A stretch of DNA of 64,000 nt from Xestospongia muta (Eukaryota; Porifera; Demospongiae; Haplosclerida; Petrosiidae): contig OY848929.1 in the NCBI GenBank assembly GCA_963693285.1, positions 1,056,501 through 1,120,500 of the forward strand, written 5' to 3'. The translations under genes and the position numbers were made by a program. Shown piece after piece: positions 1 to 13,330 of this stretch (the first letter of the stretch is position 1; each line of letters opens with the position of its first letter). The notes under the pieces are model-generated. The model saw nothing but the letters and a program-made list of their open reading frames with translations. It had not been told where the DNA came from and did not search any database.

Positions 1-3000
1 TCTCCAGTACTTCTGTAATGTGATTGTACAACTCTTTAAATGAGTGTACTGTTTTCTAACAAGATGACCTCTTACATGCGCTTGTAGTAAAATGGCTGCT
101 CTTTGCTGTTTAGCTACCATACGTTGTACTTGCCAACATCTAGTATAACTTTGAAGGATAATTGCTGCCTCCTTCATCCTACAATAAGCCTTCCTTTCTT
201 TCTTACAAGCTAAGGTAGCTCTCCAATACATCTGTAACACAATAACACTGTGTTTTAAAGTGACATACTGTTTTCTCTGGTTATAGCAACGTATCCATGA
301 TTGAATGATTGTAGCTGCTTGATGTTGGTGAGTAATCTCTCTCTGAACCTGCCACCTTCTGAAATGGGCTTGAATCACTACAGTAGACTCTTTAAGATTC
401 AAATACTCTCTCCTAGTCTGCCTTGCTAACAGAGTGGCCCTCCAGTATACTTGCAGTAACTTGACACTCTGCTTAACCCGACCATAATGCTTCTTCTGAA
501 GATGACCTCGATATGAGGCCTGTATAGTGGTTGCTGCCTCATGCATTACTGCTATCATTTTCTGTACTTGCCATTGACGCACATAAGATTGCAAAACTAT
601 CACTGAGGCTCTGAGTTTAAGAAATGTAGCCCTCTGTTGTTTGGCAATAAGCGTGGCTATAAAATAAGCTTGTATAGTTCTAGCACTTTTTAGCAATATA
701 AGGTATTGTTTTCTCTGTCTAAATGCTTTGTATGTAGATTGTATTTTGATGGTAGCAGTCAATCTTTTGTTAGCTCTAACTAACAGGAACTGTCTAACAA
801 CTCTTTGAAGCACAATACAACCTTCTCTTTGTCTGAGATAGTTTGCCCTCTCTTTACGTGCTAATAAGAGGGCCCTGAAGCGAGTTTGAATAACAACTAC
901 TACACGAAGTATTGCTTTATACTGACAGCGTTGTTTAAAGGCTCTATAGTTTGACTGGATGATAACAGCAGCTTGTCTCCGTAATTTTTGAGCATGCCAG
1001 AACCTCCAAAATTTCTGAATAACGCATACAGCTCTCTTTTGTTCACAATATACTCTACGTACAACATAACCTCTGTAATTACTTTGAATAATTGTGGCAG
1101 CATGCTCTCTCTTGAAGAGTTTCCAAGATTTAAAAGCTCGTTGGATAATACAGGCTGCTCTTTTCTTACCAAGGAAAACATTTCTTTCTCTTTCCATCTC
1201 TTTTGTAGCTCTCCAGAGTCTTTGAACAAAGACAACAGATGAATGGAAATACAGGAACTTCTTTCTTGTAAGAAATCCCCTCACATGAGCCTAACAAAAA
1301 ATAAAGAAACCATAAAAAATAATAAAATTGTTTGGCTCCTAAAGTTGATCATGAGTATGTAAACTAGAATATTTACTTGAATAACAACTGCTGCTTCTGT
1401 TTTAATTATCTATAAAGTATGAAGAGAAGAGTCATAATATTGTTGATGTATTTGTTCTTACCAAATCAAGCATCTTCTTTCTTTTAGCTTGTATTCTTCT
1501 CCAAGCTCTTTGAAGTACAACAGCAGAACGAGTCTCTTTCCTTAGTAACAAGAGTCGATGACAGAGGTAAGAAACAAAAGCTATGACAACCTGAAAATAA
1601 AAATAAGAATATCAAAAATTTGTTATCACATAATTCAGAGTTAGTCAACTAGTTTATAATAATGTTAACTTGTAGACTCTATTACCTTTTCATCTGGTAG
1701 TGTGTTAGACATATCCTTAAAATGGACCATCAATGGAACACTTCCAAGTAATGATAACTACAATATATGATATATCAGTACACAGAGAACAATTAGTGAT
1801 AAATATACCTTCTGTGCCAACAGTTTGAAGTTACTTTTCTCATTAGCTAATAATCGTTCCTTCTCTTTATTTCTACCAGTAGCTAGTAATATAATATTTT
1901 TAATACTGACACAATAATACACAGTACACTTACTAGGACTAAAGCTAGCTATCCAGCCACTAGTGAAATCTTCTTCCATAGGCTCAGCACGAGATGGAGA
2001 GGGAGGGTTGGGCTTTAAAGATTGAGATAAAGTTGTCTCGTTAGAAATTAACTCATGAGGAAGGACCCCTGGTTGATAATGGTGTATTAAATAACATAAG
2101 AGACGACCATCAGAGAAAGAAGAATTGAAATTATTAACCTAAAAATAGATAAAATTGTAACATCCACTTAATAACATTACTTACTGGTACACCATAAATT
2201 CTACCAACAGCTCTACACCATTGTAACAAGAGACTTAGCTCAGTTGCTTGGAAAAAGATGTTAGGTTCAATTGAGGAACGACGAGGATTATAGAACTCTG
2301 ATGCTATGGGGTGTGTCTTCTGATGAGACAGATGATTTATCTCCTCTTGCAAGTCTTGCATATTCAACTTAAGCTTCACCTATTAGGAACAGTCAAAGAA
2401 AGTGTAATAAAATTTTGGATGTACTTTGAAGTGGAATATAATAGCCCACAGCAGAGCTAATGTCTTCTCTCGGTGTCCTTCAACGATACTTTGAGTTGTA
2501 GTTCCAGCAGGAATATGCAAATGATTAGAGAAAGATTTTAAAGCTATCTCCACATTGTGCAGTTTCTGTGTGAAACAACAAACTTATACACATGCACAAC
2601 ACATATATCCTATACCTGCATCTTTGTAGTAGCTGGTGTTCTTAGTTGGTCTGAAAACTTCCATTTTCCTGTTAACATTTCAGCTAACCTCCTAATAAAC
2701 AACAACAGCTACAATATATATTACTCTATGTGGCTTACGTTAATCTTAAACCATCTTGTAGATCAGTGGCTAAATTAGTCACTGTATAGTCAAACTCATC
2801 CAATGAAGACTATAGGACATTAGAAGTGACTATATGTAGCAGTATATGTGTATTGTGTACCTGTACATGTGATACTGAATACCCCATGTGTTGGAGGTGA
2901 CGAGTTAGGTCTCCTTCTCCTGATAAGAAATTACGCGAAAAACTTAGCAACATCTCCCGACTTGACTAAAATAAAGGAAGGAGACCATGTATTGCTGTAA

Positions 3001-4764
3001 TTTACCTGAAACAATGTCAAAACTTTAGATATTGAAACATATGTATGATTGTTCAGTTTCTATGGATAATCTGCATGTTTTAAAACAAATTGGACTAATG
3101 TAATCACAAAAGCCATAGAACTATGTAATCTATACAATTTAATGGATCACATTAGCCCATTAAATTCATTATTTGTAGCATTATGTTTTCAATCTTGTTT
3201 CAAACTAAAATATGCAGAAAGCGACAGAATTCTTCAAATTTTAGTAGAAAAGATTTTATAGCAAAACATGTCAATTATAGAAAGAAAAAGTAATAGCTAA
3301 GAATGAATCCCAGGAAGTAATAAAAAATAGTAATTAATATCACTGTAGATTATTCAATTGTTAATGTACCTTGATTTGAGCATCTTTGACAAACAGACAA
3401 GGATTATGATCAATAAGTCGAGTAAGTTTAGCTTTGTCCAGTAGTAAAACAAGTAAGAGAAACTTCTTTAAAATAAACTGACAAACAGCTTCATTAAAAC
3501 CTACAATAAAATCTGTTATTATTTACAATTGATTTTAATGTAAGTACCTTGTCCATAGTGTCCTAGTACAGTTGGTTGATAATATTGGTCTGCTATTTGA
3601 TGGTTGTTAAGTAATCGTGACTGAATATAAAGTGAGAGAACTTGTGAAAGACTTTGTTGATTATTTATTACTACAATTTGTTCTCCAAATATTGTCTAAA
3701 AGAATAAAAATAAATATATTATTTCATTGTCTTTTCATCTATTCAAACCAACTATTAATTTATCAATCCATCCATTCATCCGTTCAAGAGGACTCACTTC
3801 AAGACCTAATTTTAACCAGATAGGATTGTAACTAAGAAGCATTTGAAGAAGAGCTTCTCGTGCGCCAACATCAGAGTGAGGACTACGATCGCATCGTATG
3901 GCCAATCTTCCAGACTCAATCTCAATCTCTAATCGTGACATAACATGAGTATAGGGCTCAGACTGAAAGACACTGATGGCAGCCTAAGAGAAGAAAATAA
4001 TATAATATATCAGCTATTTATTTTCTACCTGTCTCCATCTTGAAAGCAGTCTTCTCTGCGATAAATGAATAGGAACCGTTAATGGGCGAGAGCCATTATC
4101 TGAAGATGTGGATATCTCATCAAATGTGAGGGACTCTACTTGAGAAACTGAAAGAGTGACACATTGACATAACACAACAATAGATTATAAATGTACTTAC
4201 TTGATTTTCCTTGAGTAGGTAGAATATTACCATAATGATCAGTGGGAGCCAGAATAAAGTTGAGCCACTTTATAAAGCCTAATGAGATGTATATATATTA
4301 GAGAATACATTATCACTACAGCAACAATATGGTAGTGACATATTTACTTACTTCTTTCTTGTTTTGTGACCCAATGTTCGTCATATAAGTTAGTCTTAGT
4401 TATAAACGGCAATGGTCTATGAACTTCAGCAGCTAATACAACTTTCTTATCTTGTTTCTTCTTTGTAGGTTTTAGAACTAACTTTCGTTGTGGAACTCCA
4501 GGAACAGCTGCCTTGACTTTCTTTGTTCCTCCTTTCACAGCTTTACCTTTTGTAGTTACAGGAGGAACTTTGTTTTCTTTGCCAATAAGTTTTGAAAGTT
4601 TATCTGCTTGGAGTCGTTGCTAAAAAATAACACAATTATAAAGCACTACATTTCAATATATGCAAATTATCATAGAAACACATTGGAATGATCCAACTTA
4701 CATGCTTTTGAGATAGGGAGGGTTCCCGAGAAGAATTACTGACTTCAGTAGAAGTTGATGACAT
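1..4764 (-). CDS. ASPM: ASPM-like spindle protein (abnormal spindle), 3' end beyond window
   Basis: ASPM binds microtubule minus ends at spindle poles and carries calponin-homology (CH) domains followed by many calmodulin-binding IQ motifs. Reading the minus strand, exon 1 (4702-4764) starts at ATG 4764 and exon 2 (down to about 4351) ends in [11 protein letters not shown], the conserved ASPM segment preceding [11 protein letters not shown] in exon 3. CH regions follow ([19 protein letters not shown] around 2.6-2.7 kb; [13 protein letters not shown] around 2.2 kb). From 1290 down to the window edge one exon is open and encodes back-to-back IQ repeats (for example [16 protein letters not shown]). 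These fall into three-IQ modules of about 73 residues. The C-terminus is outside the window. The protein begins close to the pre-CH region, so the N-terminal ASH domain of vertebrate ASPM is not seen, and only 224 bp separate this start from the divergent ATG16L1. Identity is firm; exon limits are approximate. Confidence 0.9.
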
Positions 4765-4988
4765 ATTTGAATATCTGTTAAAGTAAAGAACAAGATTTTA
4801 TTATCCTAAGTCATTAAATTTACCTTCTTTCACTCAACTTTTTAAAATCAGAGTTAATTAAATTTAAACCGCTTCACATTGTAATACTGCATTTTGATTG
4901 GTCAAACGTTTATATGGTTCCACCTAAAACAAAATAAAATTTAACCCTTTGATTACCGAATTCTATACCCCTCTGTAAATCGACTGAC
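4765..4988. promoter_or_regulatory. Shared divergent promoter region, ASPM / ATG16L1
   Basis: The two start codons are 224 bp apart on opposite strands, so both core promoters and 5' UTRs must fit here. An inverted CCAAT box (ATTGG at 4897-4901, in a TTTTGATTGGTCAAA context) is the clearest element. No TATA box stands out. Bidirectional function is inferred from geometry. Confidence 0.6.
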
Positions 4989-7787
4989 ATGGCTAATTCA
5001 TGGCAACTGGAAATTCTAAAGAGTTTAAGAGAGAGAAACAAAAACGAGACTGGCAGTTTCAAGGAACTGATTTTATCACGTGAGCACCATAAACTCTCAT
5101 ATCATTAACTGTTCACACTTCCTCTTTTTTCCTCACACACACACACTCACTCAATTAGATGGTCGTCTACTGGATCAGGTTGAAAGTCTTAAAAAAGACA
5201 TTACTCGTTTGGAATATCAAAATAATGAACTCGAACGTGTACGTGCTTCCATATTATTATGTAACATTATATAATATTGATGTCACTTTGTGCAGGATAT
5301 GCAGAGAGAGGGTGTATTAGGAGGTTCTGGAGACGGAGCCCCTCAAATTAATAAACTTAACAAACGAATTGAAGAACTTCAAGATAAACTCATGAAAAGA
5401 ACTGATGATCTATCTGAAGCTCATCGTAACAATGCAGAGGTCAGAGGTCATTTTGTCTGTTACATAGAGGGAAGTGGGTGGGCTTTATATGTATAGACCA
5501 CACCCATTACATACAGTGCTCAATTCATATTAATAATACTATAATGTATTGTATCATTTAGGCAATGTCTAAAGTGACAAATTTAAGTAGTGAAGTACGT
5601 AAGAAAGATGATGAAATAGCTAAGAAAGAAACAATGTTAGTCAACATATGAGAGATAATTTTGTTATTATAAATTATTTATTTGTTATTTAGTGAAAAGA
5701 ATTTGATGGCTACACAAAAAAAATTAGAAGAAAAAGTATCTCATCTCGAGGAAAATATTAAAATTAATAATACCATGCATAGCGTAAGTCTTTGTCCATG
5801 TTTTGTACATGACTATTTCTGCTCTTCTAGAAATTAATGGATGAACATAGCGAGTTGCAGCTGGAGTTTAACAGTCAAGAGAAAAAACTAAAAGAGCTTC
5901 AGACAGAGAATGATCGTATAGTAAGTAGATCTCTGTGACCATTCCTACAACCATCTTCTCTATGTCTCACGTTAGAGAGCAGAGTTACTCAAGATGAAAG
6001 CAGAGGAAGCAGAAAGGATGAATAAAACTACTGAAGCTGAAAAAGCGTACGTACATTTTACTATTAATTTTCATGTCTGAATATCTTTTGATGTTTTAGT
6101 GAACGAGACAGAATTATTAAGAAACAAATAGAGGAAGCAGCCAAGCCTAAAACACCTTTAAACTTGACAGACAGTCTTGGGTAAGTAATACTCTCTAAAT
6201 AAAAACTGTTTATGTTATCTCTATTAGCAAACTATATCCGTCTAAAAGAAGTCCAAAGATGACATCAGTCACATCACCAGATATTATAGACCCTGGAGCA
6301 ATCTATCCCTCTGTGATTCCTGAGAAAGTCTTCTTTTCCAATGTAAGCTACTCCCTTCTTCCTTTATCGTATCCATCATTATTTCTTTCTTTTATACATA
6401 TTCTCTAGGACTCACATGACGGTGAAGTCAGCGCTCTTTCATTTAGTTTGGATGGTCAATTTTTGGCCACTGGTGGTGCAGATAAAGTTATTAAAATATG
6501 GAGTATTAGACCAACTGAAGGTACTCTAAGTATACTGATGAATGTACTGAAGTATACTAAGATATACTGAGATAACTCGATGTAATGTCCTCTTATTTTT
6601 ATATGCAGAAAAGATTGAGTGTGCTGTTCAACTTTTTGGTTCAGGAGCTAGTATTATGTCAGTACAATTTGATCATATGGTAAGTCAGTGTGTTTATTTA
6701 TTACTATAAATTTAACAACACTTGGCATCTTCTCTATAGAACAAATTCATATTAGCTGCTTCAAATGACTTTGCTACTAGACTTTGGACACTAGGAGACC
6801 AACGTCCCAGAGTATGTCTGTATTACACAGTTTTCACTTTATGATGATATCTCTCCTTTAAAGCATACTCTTACTGGCCATTCTGCTAAGGTCTTTAGTG
6901 CCAAGTTTATGGATGATAGTCAGCGAGTGGTACGTCGTTATACATGCAAATGTTTGAGACTGTTTCATCTACTCTGTGTGTTGTAGGTCACTGGTAGTCA
7001 GGACAAAACGCTTAAGATTTGGGATCTTAAACAAAGACGATGTGAGTTATTTATGAAAAGTTGGATTGAATAATATTTCTTACAGGTATTAAGACTTTAT
7101 TTGCTGGTTCCAGCTGTTGTGATTTAGTACCTGCTCAAGTTCTCGGGTACATCTTGTGTCTATAAATAGTTTGCAATATTTATTTATTTCTGTCTCCATA
7201 GCAACATGATCATTAGTGGTCATTGGGATAAGAAGATTAGGTTCTGGGATCTGAGAGTGAGCAGTGTTAATCCAAGTCACGAACTAGCTATACAAGGACG
7301 TGTGACGTCACTCAGTTTGTTTCCAGGTACACGAGGAGAATCCCTTGTGATTTGTTCTAATTAATACCCTTTAGACCGTTTCATGTTGTTATGTTCTACT
7401 AGAGATGATACTTCTCTACGTCTGATTGACTTGAGACAAAATGCAATCACTTCAACATTCAGGTAGGAGGAGTCAAGATTGCCAGATGACAACTTACAAT
7501 GTGTTTTGTATTATAGTGGATTTAATCTTAGTACAGATTGGTCTAGAGCTTGCTTCAGGTAAGTTTATTAAGGGACATTTTCCTCTTTTAATGTCTAGTT
7601 CTTTCTTGTTATAATATTGGAGTCAATTTGTATTTCATATATTATGTAGTCCTGATGGTCAGTATGTAGCTGTAGGTGGATCAGATGGTACAATTTATAT
7701 TTGGGAGGCATTGACTGGTCGCCCTCATAAAGTGAAAAAAGATTCGTCTGCTCATAGGTAAGTTAGTATTAGAATGTTCTGTTCATA

Positions 7788-7827
<40 letters not shown>

Positions 7828-7920
7828 AGTCGTGATATTGTAGCTTGTTGTTGGCATCCCAAAGGGCAGATATTTGCATCAGTTGATAGGAGCAAAAAAT
7901 TAGCATTGTGGAAACGATAG
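4989..7920 (+). CDS. ATG16L1: Autophagy-related protein 16-1 (ATG16L1) homolog
   Basis: ATG16L1 forms the ATG12-ATG5-ATG16 complex that directs LC3 lipidation to the phagophore. About 20 short exons with GT-AG introns can be followed. The N-terminus (MANSWQLEILKSLRERNK, then FKELILSH) resembles the ATG5-binding helix. A long coiled coil follows (about 5160-6130), then a linker and a C-terminal seven-bladed WD40 propeller starting at DSHDGEVSALSFSLDG. Propeller signatures match the family closely: LAASNDFATRLWTLGD, HTLTGHSAKVFSAKF, SGHWDKKIRFWDLR, SPDGQYVAVGGSDGTIYIWE. The stop is TAG at 7918-7920. The start is the first ATG after the shared promoter and gives the expected helix. Compared with the human protein the linker is short, giving a compact protein of roughly 500 residues. 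Confidence 0.93.
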
Positions 7921-8148
7921 ATTCACTGAAATTTTTAATGACATTGTTTGTTGTAGCTATTATAATATGTAATAATATTATGTTTATTGCTTATTATGTT
8001 GTACCGAATGTATTTTAATTATCAGTACAAAAATATTGAAATATGATATGAGAATGTGGAGGTGTGTACACAGAGAGACACAACAATACATTTCCTTGTA
8101 TAATTTGCATTTACTTCCTTTCTATCTTTCAACCATACTGATCCACAA

Positions 8149-9808
8149 ATGGCACACGAAGAAGAAGATGATATGCTCCTAGCTCAATTGACAGCTGAAG
8201 AAATAGCTGAACTGTCTGAACTTATAGACCCTGATGTATATTACATCTCTCATAGTCAATTCATTATTATATGATTCTCTCCTATATACAGAATGATCTC
8301 TTACCAGCATCTGAAAGATTACCACCTCAAACTAAAAAGAAACCTTCAGGACCTTACAATCGAGAACACCTCTTGGAATATCTCAAAAAAGAGGCCAAGG
8401 TCATTTTAGTGTCATTGCTGTCATTTCTTCCATTGATATACACAGTCTAGTTGTGTAAATACAATTGCTTTTTTATATTGTAATCAATTAGTCTTCAGTC
8501 TACTAGCCATTTAATTCACACTCTATAATGTAGTGTGTACAGATGTACATGTATCTTCTCAATTTCTCTAGGAGTCAAAAGTGGGTGAGGATTATGTACC
8601 ATTTATTCCTAAAGAAAAAATGCCAGAAAAAACAGCTGTCAAATTAGAAGCCGCTATTAAGAAAGATACCTATCTGTCAGAATTTGATGACATTTTGGCT
8701 GAACTTGATGATGCTCAAATTGCAGAGATAGCTAGTATGTGAAAATTGAGAAATGCAATATTTATTCTCTCTCTCTCTCTCTCTCTCTCTCTTAGGTGAG
8801 CTTGGACTTCATGGCTTGATTACACAAGATCAAAGTAGAGGAGATTTTACTGCATCATCTCTACCAACATATCATCGTGATAAATTAAGTGAGTAATATC
8901 TATTACAAGTTTAATCATCTCTCTCTCTCTCTCTCTTTCTCTCTCACGCACACACACACACACACACACACACAGACAAACTTCTCAGTGGTAAAGACGA
9001 TGCCGGTGAAGATGAACATCAAGAATTAACTGAAGTTATTGACTTACTTGAACAAGATGATTCTTCTCTTTCTGAACTTAATTTAAACAACCATCCTCTG
9101 ATTACTTCACAACATATCTTTGAAATCATCAGTGCTTTGGAAAACAATACACATGTCACTGAAGTATCATTGACAAATGTCAAATTTGACGATAACCATG
9201 CTGCTGTAAGTAATATAACTGATGAGTTAAGTTACTCTTTACTAACTAAAATATTAGCGCTTGGCTGAAATTTTGGATTCAAATCTCACATTGACATCAC
9301 TTAACTTAGATTCTAATCGAATCACCATTGAAGGGATAAAGGTATTACATTTGTTAAGTGGTTGCTAATACTAATGTATGCCAGGTGGTGTTTGTCATAA
9401 CAAGCTAATAGCTTGTGTTCAGAACAAATTACTGATGTTTTATATACACTCCTTTTGTAGGCAATTATGAAAGCACTTGTGGACAATACGACACTACAAG
9501 AGCTAAGACTATGTAACCAGGTCAGTGATATCAACGTCTGTTGTCTCAGTATTTGATGGTTGTATTTGCTGTAGTATTATCGAAGTGGACATCGGGTTGA
9601 AGAGGAAATAGCCAAGCTATTAGAGAAGAACAAGACACTAAAGAAATTTGGATATTCTTTTACTTCTAATGGACCTCGAATTGCTGCCGAGAAATGGATT
9701 ATGAGAAATATCGATCTACGTACGTTCTGCACTTTTCTTGTTACACACTGTTATAAATGTGTCTTATTTTAATTAGAGAGGAAAAAAAGAGCTCAAGAAT
9801 CAATATGA
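8149..9808 (+). CDS. TMOD: Tropomodulin (actin pointed-end capping protein)
   Basis: Tropomodulins cap actin filament pointed ends through an N-terminal tropomyosin/actin-binding region and a C-terminal leucine-rich-repeat domain. Nine or so exons join to a protein beginning MAHEEEDDMLLAQLTAEEIA. The family signature is clear: ELIDPD/NDLLPASERLPPQTKK then GPYNREHLLEYLKKEAK and YVPFIPKEK, as in the first actin-binding site of TMOD. The LRR half runs from LNNHPLITSQHIFEII through SLNLDSNRITIEGIK and LQELRLCNQ to the terminal RKKRAQESI. The stop TGA is at 9806-9808. Length is close to the usual 350 residues, without the proline-rich and WH2 extension of leiomodins, so it is called tropomodulin. 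Two introns contain CT or AC microsatellites directly before the acceptor. Confidence 0.9.
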
Positions 9809-10108
9809 GCATTTTTTGATCAATCAATCACATGATATGTCACATGACTTTACAACATAATACTTATTTTTCCATTCTCCAGTTATTCTAGCCACATATT
9901 ATGTATGTGTTGTGCTAGTAACAAGCACAGCTTACTTTTAATTCATTATAATAGTATATATCTCTATACATGGTATATCTATTTAAGATATGAACAATAG
10001 AGTTAATAAGTTTATTTATGCATGGTTTCCTTAGCCCAACCCCTAAAAGGCTTCCTCCTGTTTTGACAGGCAATTATGAGTGAGCCACACCTCCTTTTTT
10101 CAGCCAGT

Positions 10109-11380
10109 ATGTTGTCTGGTAGTGTAGCACTAATAACTGGAGCAGCTCAAGGCATTGGTCTATGTACAGCTCGTCTTCTACTACAAGCTGGAGCTAAGGT
10201 TAAGAGAACACACCTTCTGATATAATAGTCTGTACAAGTATCCTCATAGTTTAAGGTTTGATGGTAAAGGTCTATCATATTATCAAAAGCACTCCATAGA
10301 GTGTTAGCACTACATGTGCTTTGTAAATTTTACAGTTTTGGGGGTATGGTACATCTGTTTATAATGTAACATTTATATTAATAGGTCGGTGCTGTTGATA
10401 TTTCATCCAAATTAAAGAACACTTGTGAAGAACTAGGTCGTGAATTCAAGTCTGAAAATATTTTGTGTCTAACATGTGATGTCACCGATGATCATAACTT
10501 GGTAATAATGTTATATTGTAACAAAATGATTGATACATTCATTGTTCTAGCGAAGTGTATTTGAACAGACTCAGAACAAGTTTGGTTCACTGGATATTGT
10601 TATAAATAATGCTGGATTTGGAGATGAAAGCAACTGGGAAAAAATGCTTCATATCAATTTGGTAACTGGACTATTCTACAACTTATCTCTCTCTTTTATT
10701 GACATTCCATAGTATGCAATAATTCGAGGTACATATCTCGCTTTAGAACTCATGTCTCCTGAGAGAGGTGGTGTTGTGATTAATTTAGGATCAATGGCTG
10801 GTCAGTTTTTAATAAGTATGGCATTCTTGTAGACTATTGTACACACATTAGGTTTGTATCCAGTAACATATGGTCCTGTATACTCTGCTACTAAACATGG
10901 AGTGGTAGCTTTCTCAAGATCAATGAAGGTAGATCAGATCACATGACACCTCTAATAACAACATTGTCTATTTATAGTATTATGCTACTATGAGTAATAT
11001 TCGTGTTAACTGCGTCTGTCCTTATTTTGCTGAAACAGCAATGGGAAGGACTAGTCTAGATGCTATGCCTGAATTATTTAGAAATGAAATTCTTAAAAAT
11101 GGACTGATCACGTGAGGTCTCATATAATAGTTCCCACCCACTATTATAATTAGATATGTCCATTGTTGATAGTTAACTGTTATTAATTCCTAAAGACATT
11201 AAGCTATAATAGTATTGACTGACTTTTTATTGATTTGTTTATAGACCTGAGAAAGTAGCTGAAGGCATAATGGAGTTAGTCACAGATACTACAAAGAATG
11301 GAGCTGTTATGAGGATAACTCCACATCAAGGGTTTTCATATCATGTTTTTCAAGATGAAAGAAAAAAATCAAAACTGTGA
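10109..11380 (+). CDS. SDR copy A: 15-hydroxyprostaglandin dehydrogenase-like oxidoreductase
   Basis: Classical short-chain dehydrogenase resembling NAD-dependent HPGD, which oxidises the 15-hydroxyl of prostaglandins; the real substrate here is unknown. The protein begins [17 protein letters not shown] (Rossmann dinucleotide motif TGAAQGIG), followed by AVDIS (acidic residue after strand 2, favouring NAD), LDIVINNAG, SLDI-type loops, INLGSMAG with the catalytic Ser, and YSATKHG, the YxxxK active site. About seven exons; the last exon (PEKVAEGIMELVTDT) ends at TGA 11378-11380. An in-frame ATG 33 bases upstream (10076) would add 11 residues; the MLSG start is preferred because copies B, C and D begin the same way. 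It is the first of four paralogs between 10 and 21 kb. Confidence 0.88.
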
Positions 11381-12339
11381 TACAAAAATACAAAGATGTT
11401 TAGAGAATGATTTTAATTTAGTTTAAACTAAACATTACAGTGGTTAAACTAATCATAGGATTTCCGGGGGTTAGAGTCAGCACAAAAAATTGGCATATTA
11501 CAAGCAAATAGAAATTCCATTAAAGGTTGAGATGGCAGGAAATCATCTCAAACAAGCCCAAAGTAGGAATACAATATCAAGAGCACAATGATCTGTTGCA
11601 ACAGTTGTATGAGGCAAACAGTCCCATAAGTCTAAATTAAAAGACTGTTCATTTAGATGGGAAGTGAGGATTTTGTTTCAGCAAGGAATGTACTGACAAC
11701 ACAGTAAAATATAGCTTTCAAATATAAATATTTCATCCAGTTTGTTGATATTTTGTGAGAGTACTGAACCCTAAACTTTTTAAACAAACAACAAACAGTT
11801 TAAATGATAAAATACAAATTAATTTTAACAATTAAAAGCTGGTCAAAGGTCTCCAGATTCTCCATTACTAATGACCACACATTGGTTAGGTGGGAAAATA
11901 TCATCAGCACACACACCAGCAGAATGCGTTAATAGATTTTTAATTATTAAAAAAAGATAACTTTTTTCTAAAAAAGACATTAATGATAATATGATACAAA
12001 CTAATGAATTGTTAAAATTCTTGTAAAACTAAAATCAATATAGGTAAAATAAACAAGATAGACATGATTCGTAGTACAATAAAAATTGTAAGAATTCACT
12101 AAATTAAATTCTAAAAATTACTTTTATTAAATTTAGAATTTTTGAAATTTCAAACTTGGTGATTAATTATTAACTTATATTTATTTGAAAACTAAGTTAA
12201 GATAATTGACTTTTGACAAATTTTAGTGAAAAACGTTTTTTGAAGAATTTCAAAAAAAATAACAATAACTTAAAGACAAATTAAAGAAAAACATGGAAAA
12301 AAAGAAATACAATAAATTAAAATAAGACAGTCTCAGTAG

Positions 12340-13330
12340 TTGAAGAGTTCCCAGAACATCAGAACAATCAAGAGAACATCAGAGAACAGTTAAAAGACAT
12401 CAGAGAACATCATAGAAGAACAGTCCAGTCAGGCCACAAGTAGAGAACATAGAGGGAGAAAGAGAGAACTAACAACTGGATTACTAAAGAATGGATGAGA
12501 GATGGATGGATGGAGAGATAGCTCACCTTCTTCAACAGTGCTGCTCCTGTAGGGAAAAAAAAGCAGTGATAACTGAACTGGAAGTGACAATGAATGGATA
12601 GAGAGAGTGAAGAGAGACAGAGGAAGTGAAAAGGGACCACCAACCTACACACACACGCAGCACACACACACGCACCCTAGAAGATCAGAGCTCTCCCCCG
12701 CCACCTGGCGGCCTTGGATATTAAAAAAAAAATTTTTTTTTGGCCGCCAGGCGGCAGGGGAGAGATGATTTTTAAGGATTGTATGAGTGTGTGTATGGTG
12801 TATGGGCTGGATAGCCCAAAAAAAATAAAAATTAAAATTAAAAGAAGAGGAAAGAAGGCTGGAAGGAAGACAGGAAAGAGTCCAATGACACAGAGAGCGA
12901 CTCATCTTTTACATCTAGAGAAGATCAGAACATCAGAGAACATCAGAACAGTCAATAGAACATCAGAGAACATCAGAGCACTCAAGAACACCAGAGAAGA
13001 ACAGTCGAGAACACAATAAGAACTTCCAAGTCGAGCCCTGTAGAAACGAAGAGTGAGTAGAAATCAATTACAAAAATCAAAAAAAATTACAAAAATTAAA
13101 AAGTAAAAATAAATAAAAAAATGAGAATAAAAAAGAAAAGAAACAGATAAAGATGACATAAATGAAACAAAAAGATGATCCAGTGAGGAGATGGGTGAGT
13201 TGATCCAACGAAGTACGAGAAGATCCAACGATGATGCGAGTCGTAGAGAACATAGAGGGAGAAAGAGAGAGTATTTGTAACAACAGCAAATGATTGAGAG
13301 ATGTTGGATGGAGAGATTACTCACCTTATA
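12340..13330. repeat. Imperfect duplicated block rich in GAACATCAGA repeats
   Basis: Copy 1 (about 12340-12550) and copy 2 (about 12910-13330) each contain runs of degenerate GAACATCAGA units. These are followed by the shared string GAACATAGAGGGAGAAAGAG, then GGATGGAGAGAT and a CTCACCTT that reads as a splice donor on the minus strand. Spacing differs between copies. It may be an internally duplicated non-coding transcript or an old transposon. Confidence 0.5.
12691..12763. repeat. GC-rich inverted repeat (hairpin) around an A/T core
   Basis: Left arm 12691-12713 and right arm 12741-12763 are reverse complements at 21 of 23 positions (arm core CCACCTGGCGGCC), separated by a run of A then T. 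The arms are far more GC-rich than the surroundings, as expected for ends of a small foldback element or a strong RNA/DNA hairpin. Confidence 0.75.
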
